Source: Desulfobacterales bacterium (GTDB lineage: Bacteria > Desulfobacterota > Desulfobacteria > Desulfobacterales > JAUCGF01). Taken from it: a stretch of 9,182 bases of DNA. Positions 1 through 4,938 of this stretch are shown piece after piece (position 1 is the stretch's first letter; each line of letters opens with the position of its first letter). The stretch covers positions 1 to 9,182 of the forward strand of contig JAOZRC010000180.1 in assembly GCA_029940345.1 (NCBI GenBank), written 5' to 3'. Below the pieces are notes generated by a model. That model made no database searches and was not told where the DNA came from. It saw only the letters and a list, made by a program, of their open reading frames with translations. A program made the position numbers and the translations under genes.

Positions 1-220
1 TTTCCTTTATATTTCGCAATTTTACTTTTCTTATTTTAAATAAATTTTCTTTTTCTTTTTCAATCTCACCTAAAACAGAAGAAATTGGTTCATCATCTGG
101 ATTTTGAGGAAGAAGCTTCCCCTGTACCGCCAGTTGCAATATCATCTCCCGCAATTTCGGAACACCATCAGGTGCATCGGCCAGCATCTCAAAATTGTCT
201 GACAACAGATTCAAATTCAT
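1..220 (-). CDS. hsdS: Type I restriction-modification specificity subunit HsdS, N-terminal part (cut by window edge)
   Basis: HsdS recognises the bipartite target sequence of a type I restriction-modification enzyme and holds two HsdM subunits (methylase) or two HsdM plus two HsdR (nuclease). Only the first 73 residues are visible before the window ends. They begin MNLNLLSDNFEML and continue with LREMILQLAVQGKLLPQNP, an N-terminal signature I know from many HsdS proteins, followed by a Lys/Glu-rich helix that normally leads into the first target-recognition domain. The start at 220 is supported by a GGGAGG ribosome-binding site at 230-235, nine bases upstream. The ATG overlaps the hsdM stop as ATGA, so translation is probably coupled to hsdM. 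The target specificity and completeness of the gene cannot be judged because the recognition domains lie outside the window. Identification is by sequence style and context, not by a search. Confidence 0.88.
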   Translation of the reverse strand, partial: MNLNLLSDNFEMLADAPDGVPKLREMILQLAVQGKLLPQNPDDEPISSVLGEIEKEKENLFKIRKVKLRNIKE

Positions 221-1668
221 GCGCCATCGCCTCCCAAAGCATCGCAAAGCTCCTTTTTCAAGGCATCCCGCGTCTGTCCGATTTCATTCAGTAGCTTTTT
301 GTATTGCGCCAGCAGCTTATCCGGATCACCATTTTCCGGTTTGATTGTATTCGGGTTTTTGATATCCAGATTGTAATTGCCGGCCTTGATCGCTTTGACC
401 GGAACTTTCCACGCAAACTCATTTTCCTTGCGCTTGGGCCACCAGCGCTTTTGCGGTTTAAACTCTTCAATACGCATGGGTTTGGTTTTGTTGTAATTTT
501 TGACGCCCGGCGGATAGGGATGCTCGTAAAACCAGGTTACCTTAGTGGGTTTGCCTTTGGTGAAAAACAACAGGTTGGTTTTGATACCGGTGTAAGGACT
601 GAACACGCCATTGGGGAGCCTTACGATGGTGTGGAGGTCACACTCGGCGAGCAGTTTTTCTTTGATGCGCGTTTTAACGCCTTCGCCAAACAGGGTGCCG
701 TCGGGCAGCACGATGGCGGCGCGTCCGCCATCTTTCAGAAGGTGCATAATCAGCACCAGGAAAAGGTCGGCGGTTTCACGGGTGCGCAACGCTTTGGGAA
801 AATTGGTTTCAATGCCGTCCTCTTCCATACCGCCAAACGGCGGATTGGTCACGATCACATCCACCCGGTCTTTGGGGCCGTAATTGCGCAAGGGCCGCGA
901 CAAGGTGTTGTCATGTCTGATTTGAAGCGGCACGTCGATCTGATGCAGCATCATATTGGTGGTGCATAACAGATGAGGCAGCGCCTTTTTTTCAACGCCG
1001 GTGATCGATTGTTGTAAAAGCAGTTCATCATTTACGTTTTTCACATATTTGTTGCGGATATTTTCAATGGGGCACACTAAAAAGCCGCCGGTGCCGCAAG
1101 CCGGGTCAAGGATTTTTTCGCCTAATTGCGGATGAGTCATATCCACCATAAACTGGGTGACGGCGCGGGGTGTGTAATATTCGCCGGAATTGCCCGCGCT
1201 TTGCAGGTCTTTGAGGATTTTTTCATAAATATCGTTAAACAGGTGCCGGTCCTGGGAGCGGTTGAAGTCAATCGCATTGATTTTGTTGACCACCTGCCGG
1301 ATGAGCGTGCCGGATTTCATGTAATTATAAGCGTCTTCAAAAAGACCTCTCACCAGCAGGGCGCGCCGGTCGGAATCGGTTTTGACGGACAAATTTTTCA
1401 GGGTTTTGAACAGTTCGTTATTCACAAACTCAAGCAGTTCCTCGCCGGTGATGCCTTCCGGGTTGGCCGCCCAGTTGCGCCACCTGAATTTTTCCGGAAT
1501 CGGGCTGATGTAATCGTCGTCGGTCAGTTCATTTTCCATCTCGCGGTCGTCAAAGATTTTCAGAAAAATCATCCACACGATTTGGCTGATGCGTTGGGCG
1601 TCGCCGTCCACGCCCACGTCTTTGCGCATGATATCCTGAATGCTTTTAATAGTGGTGCTGATGCTCAT
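217..1668 (-). CDS. hsdM: Type I restriction-modification DNA adenine methyltransferase subunit HsdM
   Basis: HsdM transfers a methyl group from S-adenosylmethionine to the N6 of adenine in the site chosen by HsdS; it is also required for restriction by HsdR. The 483-residue protein has the usual layout: an N-terminal helical domain (about residues 5-150, HsdM_N-like), then the N6-methylase fold starting around GEYYTPRAV (162-170). The SAM-binding motif DPACGTGGF is at 188-196 and the catalytic NPPFGG motif at 275-280. The length is close to the roughly 490 residues I associate with the EcoAI family. I chose the ATG at 1668 (MSISTTIKSIQDIM) because family members begin this way and an AAGGA stretch lies upstream. 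The frame stays open to an earlier ATG at 1728, but those 20 extra residues (MIKKLVPTPERWN...) are simply a read-through of a palindromic repeat. The stop overlaps the hsdS start by four bases. Both catalytic motifs are intact, so the gene looks functional. Confidence 0.95.
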   Translation of the reverse strand: MSISTTIKSIQDIMRKDVGVDGDAQRISQIVWMIFLKIFDDREMENELTDDDYISPIPEKFRWRNWAANPEGITGEELLEFVNNELFKTLKNLSVKTDSDRRALLVRGLFEDAYNYMKSGTLIRQVVNKINAIDFNRSQDRHLFNDIYEKILKDLQSAGNSGEYYTPRAVTQFMVDMTHPQLGEKILDPACGTGGFLVCPIENIRNKYVKNVNDELLLQQSITGVEKKALPHLLCTTNMMLHQIDVPLQIRHDNTLSRPLRNYGPKDRVDVIVTNPPFGGMEEDGIETNFPKALRTRETADLFLVLIMHLLKDGGRAAIVLPDGTLFGEGVKTRIKEKLLAECDLHTIVRLPNGVFSPYTGIKTNLLFFTKGKPTKVTWFYEHPYPPGVKNYNKTKPMRIEEFKPQKRWWPKRKENEFAWKVPVKAIKAGNYNLDIKNPNTIKPENGDPDKLLAQYKKLLNEIGQTRDALKKELCDALGGDGA

Positions 1669-1671
1669 AGG

Positions 1672-1681
1672 GGGTTGTTTC
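1672..1681 (-). promoter_or_regulatory. hsdM leader motif GAAACAACCC, shared with hsdR
   Basis: On the minus strand GAAACAACCC ends three bases before the hsdM ATG. The identical 10-mer occurs at 4363-4372 one base before the hsdR ATG. In both cases it lies between the purine-rich ribosome-binding stretch (AAGGA here, GGAG for hsdR) and the start codon. It may be a shared translational control site or just an unstructured AC-rich spacer. Confidence 0.4.
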
Positions 1682-1686
1682 CTTTT

Positions 1687-1716
1687 CTTGTTCCAACGCT
1701 CCGGCGTTGGAACGAG
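1687..1716. repeat. REP-like palindrome (CTCGTTCC family), copy A
   Basis: GTTCCAACGC and GCGTTGGAAC form a perfect 10-bp stem around a TCCG loop (1690-1713). CTT and GAG outside it extend the stem to 13 pairs, including one G-T wobble. The element lies 19 bases upstream of the chosen hsdM start. It has the look of widespread short palindromes of the form CTCGTTCC-ACGC-loop-GCGT-GGAA that occur many times per genome in various proteobacteria-like bacteria; this is recollection, not a search. No U-run follows it on either strand, so it is not a classical terminator. Confidence 0.85.
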
Positions 1717-1754
1717 CTTTTTTATCAAGCCGTTGGCCTGATTCTTTCAATTTA

Positions 1755-1772
1755 GTAAATCGTTTAATTTAC
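1755..1772. repeat. Small inverted repeat GTAAAT-N6-ATTTAC upstream of hsdM
   Basis: GTAAAT (1755-1760) and ATTTAC (1767-1772) are perfect inverted half-sites separated by six bases. AGTAAATC (1754-1761) is also mirrored by GATTTACT at 1786-1793. The spacing would suit a dimeric regulator or a small stem, about 85-120 bases upstream of the hsdM start. The region is AT-rich, so short palindromes can arise by chance; a role as an operator is speculation. Confidence 0.3.
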
Positions 1773-1805
1773 AGCATTTTGTGATGATTTACTTGGCTGA
1801 TTAAT

Positions 1806-1892
1806 TTCATCCTATAATCTGTTAATCCTGCAAATCCTAATTCAGATTAAGTTCATCCTATAATCCGCTAATCCTACAAATCCTAATTCAGA
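1806..1892. repeat. Tandem pair of 41-bp AATCCT-rich repeats
   Basis: Copy 1 (1806-1846) and copy 2 (1852-1892) match at 38 of 41 bases and are set 46 bases apart. Each is itself built from 8-9-base units of the form AATCCTNNN, ending in AATCCTAATTCAGA. Such units resemble an intergenic repeat family I have seen in several environmental bacterial genomes, but I cannot confirm its name. They do not encode a protein in a sensible frame. Confidence 0.9.
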
Positions 1893-1929
1893 CAGTGATT
1901 GGCTGTTACCATTGTCTGAATTAGGATTT
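1878..1929. repeat. 17-bp perfect inverted repeat within the AATCCT block
   Basis: AAATCCTAATTCAGACA (1878-1894) is exactly complementary to TGTCTGAATTAGGATTT (1913-1929), leaving an 18-base loop. The right arm begins a third, diverged copy of the 41-bp unit in opposite orientation (1915-1955, 31 of 41 bases matching the complement of copy 2). A transcript from either strand would fold into a strong hairpin here, between hsdR and hsdM. Confidence 0.9.
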
Positions 1930-1958
1930 ATCGGATTGAATGATTTTAGGATTTTGAT

Positions 1959-1984
1959 CTCGTTCCAACGCCAGAGCATTGGAA
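1959..1984. repeat. REP-like palindrome (CTCGTTCC family), copy B
   Basis: TTCCAACGC (1963-1971) pairs with GCATTGGAA (1976-1984) around a CAGA loop. The single mismatch becomes a G-U wobble in the minus-strand transcript. Preceded by CTCG (1959-1962), the element is the same family as 1687-1716 but in opposite orientation. It begins 13 bases after the hsdR stop codon, so it sits at the end of the hsdR reading frame in the operon mRNA and might protect the 3' end or weaken read-through. No U-run follows, so I do not call it a terminator. Confidence 0.75.
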
Positions 1985-1997
1985 GGAAAGAAAAATT

Positions 1998-4361
1998 TCA
2001 GGCGGCCTGATAAAGCCGCTCTTCCAACTCCTTCAACGCCTTGTGATATTGTTTCTTGCCGCCAAAGCTGTTGATAATTTCAACAACAGTTCCATGACGG
2101 CATATCGGTTGAAGTTTTAACACATTCAAGCTCTCAATATTTTCAATGCCCTGGTCGGCGTATTTATCCAAAATTGCGTTTAAAACAATGCGGGCTTTGT
2201 CCCCGTATTGGGTGAAATAGTTGCGTTTTTTGACGTTCATGGCACGCTCTTGACGGGTCAGCGGCGGTTGATCATAGACAACGTGGCAAATCAGGTCAAA
2301 CGGGCCGAAATTCCGCCCCACCGCTTCGGCCAGAGGATGGAACAAAACGCCCGCTTCTTCAAGTTCGGCGATAATGGCTTTTTTCCGGTCAGCTTGGTTC
2401 CAGCTCTTCAGAAAATGATCCAGGGAAGCAAACTCTTTAAGAACCGTTTTGCGGGTGTAGTCTTTTAAGGATTCGGTGATCAGTTTGCCGTCTTTGCCGT
2501 AATACTGGACCCGTTCCGCCACAACGAACACCTCGACATCATCAATGACATATTTGACGCGTCCTCCTGACGAATCATCCGTCAGGTCGACGTTGTTGCC
2601 ATCATCGCCGTTCACATCTTCGAAATCTTCGTTGCTGTCATCAGGCGGGACAACGGGGTCATCCGGGCCTGGCTCGTAAATATGAACCGGGTCGCCATCA
2701 AAATCCGGGTCGGCAAACAGTTCGGTGGCTTTTTTAAAATCCATGATGGTAAAAAAGAACTTATTGAAATCCGCACAGATACGTGTGCCGCGGCCGATAA
2801 TTTGTTTGAACTCGGTCATGGATTTGATGACGCGATCCAGCCCGATCAGTTTGCAGGTCTGGGCGTCAACACCCGTGGTTAACAGTTTCGAGGTGGTAAC
2901 GATCACCGGATAACGGCTTTCAGGGTCGATAAAATTGTCGATTTCGGCCTTGCCTTCTTCATTGTCGCCGGTGATGCGCATGACATAGCGGTAATTTTCG
3001 GACACCGCAGCGGCATTGGCATTGCAGAGCGCCTGGCGCATGCGTTCGGCGTGGTCGATATCTTCACAAAAGAGAATGGTTTTATCAAACCGGCCCGTGG
3101 CTTTTAAAAATTCCGATGTTTTCTGAGCCACCCGTTCGGTGCGTTTCTCTAACACCAGAGTGCGGTCGAAATCTGTCTGATTGTAAATGCGGTCTTCAAC
3201 GGCCTGGCCGTATTTGTCTTTTTTGTCCTTTTCGGGACGCCATCCGGTTAAATCTTTATCCAGATCAATGCGGATCACCTTGTAGGGCGCCAGGAAGCCG
3301 TCCTCAATGCCCTGCTTTAAAGAATAAGTGTAAACCGGCGGGCCGAAATAATCAATATTGGAAATATATTCGGTTTCCTTGGGAGTTGCGGTCAGGCCGA
3401 TTTGCGCCGCGGAATGAAAATATTCCAGGATAGCGCGCCAGACCGAATCTTCTTTGGCGCTGCCGCGGTGGCATTCGTCGATGATGATCAGATCAAAAAA
3501 TTCGGGTGTGAACTCCCGGTAAATATTCTGATTCTCTTCGGGGCCGGTGACCGCCTGATAAAGTGCCAGATAAATTTCATAAGATTTATCAATCAGGCGG
3601 TGTTTGATCTTGGTCATGGCGGCGCCGAACGGTTTGAAATCATTCACACGGGTCTGATCAATCAGGATATTGCGGTCGGCTAAAAAAAGAATCCGCTTTT
3701 TGGTGCGTGCTTTCCACAAGCGGTAAATAATTTGAAAGGCGGTGAAGGTTTTGCCCGTGCCAGTGGCCATGACCAGCAGAATCCGGTTTTGCCCGCGGGC
3801 GATGGCTTCGACAGTACGGTTAATGGCCACGCGTTGATAATAGCGCGGTTTTTTGCCGCCGGCGTCAAAATAGTAGTCCTGGGTGATGATGCGTTTATGG
3901 GAATCATCAAACCCCTTGGCCTGGCAATATTTTTGCCATAACCGGGCGGGCGACGGGAAAGCGTCCAATCCGATTTCCTTTTCGGGTCCGGTCTCCTTTT
4001 CGGGCTTGCCCGAGGATTTAGTGCGGTCATGTTCCAGGAAAGCGTCGCCATTGGAACTGTAAACAAAAGGGATGTCCAGGATTTTGCCGTATGTTAACGC
4101 CTGCATCATGCCGCTGCCCACGGAATGTTGGTTGGCTTTGGCTTCGATAACGGCCAGCGGGATATCAGGTTTGAAAAAGAGAATGTAATCCGCCCGTTTG
4201 GCTTTGCCGCGCGCCACCAGTTTGCCCCTGATAATCACCCGGCCATCCGTAAACGTGACTTCCTCCCTGATCTGCTCCATTTTATCCCAGCCGGCCCGTT
4301 CAAGGGCGGGCGTGATATATTTGGTGCAGATATCGCGTTCGGAAAGTGATTTTTTATTCAT
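1998..4361 (-). CDS. hsdR: Type I restriction enzyme subunit HsdR (nuclease and DNA translocase, EcoEI/EcoAI type)
   Basis: HsdR pulls DNA past the bound HsdMS complex using ATP and cleaves it far from the unmethylated site. Domains over the 787 residues: a PD-(D/E)xK nuclease with D58 (RADYILFF), E73 and K75 (VIEAKA) and a following Q87/Y91 (QALTYGK), as in other HsdR proteins; an SF2 motor with Walker A ATGTGKT (199-205), DECH (295-298), the TAT motif in GLTATP (322-327), motif V around LLTTGVDA (493-500) and motif [10 protein letters not shown] (520-527); a very acidic linker (565-600); and a C-terminal region (about 605-785) of the EcoEI_R_C style that docks to the methylase. All expected catalytic residues are present and no frameshift is seen. 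It is the first gene of the hsdR-hsdM-hsdS operon, preceded by a strong promoter at 4432-4460. The start at 4361 has GGAG about ten bases upstream. The length suits type IB rather than the larger type IA proteins. Confidence 0.95.
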   Translation of the reverse strand: MNKKSLSERDICTKYITPALERAGWDKMEQIREEVTFTDGRVIIRGKLVARGKAKRADYILFFKPDIPLAVIEAKANQHSVGSGMMQALTYGKILDIPFVYSSNGDAFLEHDRTKSSGKPEKETGPEKEIGLDAFPSPARLWQKYCQAKGFDDSHKRIITQDYYFDAGGKKPRYYQRVAINRTVEAIARGQNRILLVMATGTGKTFTAFQIIYRLWKARTKKRILFLADRNILIDQTRVNDFKPFGAAMTKIKHRLIDKSYEIYLALYQAVTGPEENQNIYREFTPEFFDLIIIDECHRGSAKEDSVWRAILEYFHSAAQIGLTATPKETEYISNIDYFGPPVYTYSLKQGIEDGFLAPYKVIRIDLDKDLTGWRPEKDKKDKYGQAVEDRIYNQTDFDRTLVLEKRTERVAQKTSEFLKATGRFDKTILFCEDIDHAERMRQALCNANAAAVSENYRYVMRITGDNEEGKAEIDNFIDPESRYPVIVTTSKLLTTGVDAQTCKLIGLDRVIKSMTEFKQIIGRGTRICADFNKFFFTIMDFKKATELFADPDFDGDPVHIYEPGPDDPVVPPDDSNEDFEDVNGDDGNNVDLTDDSSGGRVKYVIDDVEVFVVAERVQYYGKDGKLITESLKDYTRKTVLKEFASLDHFLKSWNQADRKKAIIAELEEAGVLFHPLAEAVGRNFGPFDLICHVVYDQPPLTRQERAMNVKKRNYFTQYGDKARIVLNAILDKYADQGIENIESLNVLKLQPICRHGTVVEIINSFGGKKQYHKALKELEERLYQAA

Positions 4362-4362
4362 T

Positions 4363-4372
4363 GGGTTGTTTC
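4363..4372 (-). promoter_or_regulatory. hsdR leader motif GAAACAACCC, shared with hsdM
   Basis: On the minus strand GAAACAACCC ends one base before the hsdR ATG, overlapping the end of the GGAG ribosome-binding site. It is identical to the motif before hsdM (1672-1681). The small gene at 4653 has a loosely similar leader (GGAGACACACC), which argues that part of the likeness may be the leader style of this genome. Confidence 0.4.
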
Positions 4373-4431
4373 TCCGGTGCCTGATCCGTTATAATCAGAA
4401 GTTATCTTTATCCAATATTCAGATTGAAATA

Positions 4432-4460
4432 ATTTTACTAAATCAGTGTGTAAATGTCAA
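4432..4460 (-). promoter_or_regulatory. Sigma-70-type promoter for the hsdR-hsdM-hsdS operon
   Basis: Read on the minus strand there is a perfect -35 box TTGACA (4460-4455), a 17-base spacer and a -10 box TAAAAT (4437-4432, five of six consensus positions). Transcription should start near 4425, giving a leader of roughly 60 bases before the hsdR ATG at 4361. This is the best promoter match I found in the window, and nothing else on this strand separates it from hsdR. Confidence 0.7.
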
Positions 4461-4600
4461 AAAAATAATGATGCATACCAGTATTTGAAGGGATTCCGTT
4501 TTAAAAAAATATTGATTTGAAAATATTTTTAATGTATTCTTCGGTAAGCTTTTTCTCTATAGATATAGATGCTGAATAAAAAAAAATACTGCCAATCAGC

Positions 4601-4630
4601 CTGAAACTGATCAACCCAATTGATTATATT
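4601..4630 (+). promoter_or_regulatory. Candidate promoter for the small gene and SNF2 helicase
   Basis: CTGAAA (4601-4606) as a -35 box and TATATT (4625-4630) as a -10 box lie 18 bases apart. The predicted start near 4637 would leave a leader of about 16 bases containing the AAAGGAGA ribosome-binding site. The match is only moderate and the region is AT-rich, so chance is a real alternative. Confidence 0.35.
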
Positions 4631-4652
4631 TTGCATTCAAAGGAGACACACC

Positions 4653-4892
4653 ATGCCCAATCTCAGTGATGTCACACTTCACCAGAAAGGATTGCACATT
4701 TTATTTCGTGAACTTGGTGAAGTGGATACTGTTCGGTTTTTATCGCAAATTAGTCATGAGCCGAAAAACTATCTCGCCCTACAAGAAAAATTGTTTCAAG
4801 GCATGACGATTGATGATATTTATGAGAATGCTAAAGCGTATGCCGACAAGAAACAGCCCCTTTCCCAGTCTTATATACGGAATAAAATTTAG
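4653..4892 (+). CDS. Small conserved-looking protein of unknown function (79 aa)
   Basis: The gene is real by its signals: a strong AAAGGAGA ribosome-binding site (about 4639-4646) sits seven bases before the ATG at 4653. An upstream in-frame ATG at 4620 lacks such a site. The 79-residue product has no signal peptide or membrane segment and looks soluble and helical. It carries a pattern, LGEVDTVRFL (21-30) then NYLALQEKLFQGMTIDDI (39-56), that I recall from a family of small bacterial proteins often found near mobile or toxin-antitoxin genes; I cannot name that family with certainty. The C-terminal part (57-79) is Lys/Ala-rich. No partner-sized reading frame lies beside it. It precedes the SNF2 gene by 46 bases on the same strand, so the two are probably co-transcribed. 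An orphan antitoxin-like or small DNA-binding role is possible but unproven. Confidence 0.8.
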   Translation: MPNLSDVTLHQKGLHILFRELGEVDTVRFLSQISHEPKNYLALQEKLFQGMTIDDIYENAKAYADKKQPLSQSYIRNKI

Positions 4893-4938
4893 CATGATGT
4901 ATTTCAAGAACGTGTACGAAAGGGCTTAAAAATCAGTT

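Larger units (their letters stand above)
1669..1997. repeat. Repeat-filled gap between hsdR and hsdM
   Basis: These 329 bases hold no gene that I can support. Reading from right to left in the direction of transcription, they contain a hairpin (1984-1959), three copies of a 41-bp AATCCT-rich unit (1955-1806), a short stretch with inverted GTAAAT/ATTTAC motifs (1755-1772), a second hairpin (1716-1687) and the hsdM leader. The two hairpins belong to one family and lie in opposite orientation. Because hsdR and hsdM normally lie close together, the block probably entered the operon after it formed. I see no convincing sigma-70 promoter for hsdM here, so hsdM is likely read through from the hsdR promoter or from one I cannot recognise. 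Confidence 0.85.
4362..4652. other. AT-rich divergent intergenic region between hsdR and the small gene
   Basis: This 291-base stretch separates the minus-strand hsd operon from the plus-strand genes. It carries the strong hsdR promoter and a weaker candidate promoter for the gene at 4653. I see no open reading frame, RNA gene or clear operator in it. The part from about 4495 to 4590 is notably A/T-rich with runs of A and T, as is common in promoter upstream regions. Confidence 0.7.

Noticed and set aside
304..969. Long plus-strand open frames opposite hsdM and hsdR (for example 304-969, 1126-1755, 3402-3683)
   Set aside because: They are antisense to well-supported genes, have no ribosome-binding sites or recognisable protein features, and are expected by chance opposite real codons.
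1717..1770. Internal hsdM promoter (TTGAAA ... TTGATA on the minus strand)
   Set aside because: The -35 candidate is acceptable but the -10 match is poor; nothing better was found, so no feature is called.
1806..1955. CRISPR array
   Set aside because: The repeats are imperfect, built of short internal units with almost no spacer, and one copy is inverted; no cas gene is present.
4653..4938. Two-gene toxin-antitoxin pair at the small gene
   Set aside because: The only other frame beside it is an 11-codon ATG frame before the SNF2 start; there is no toxin-sized partner.
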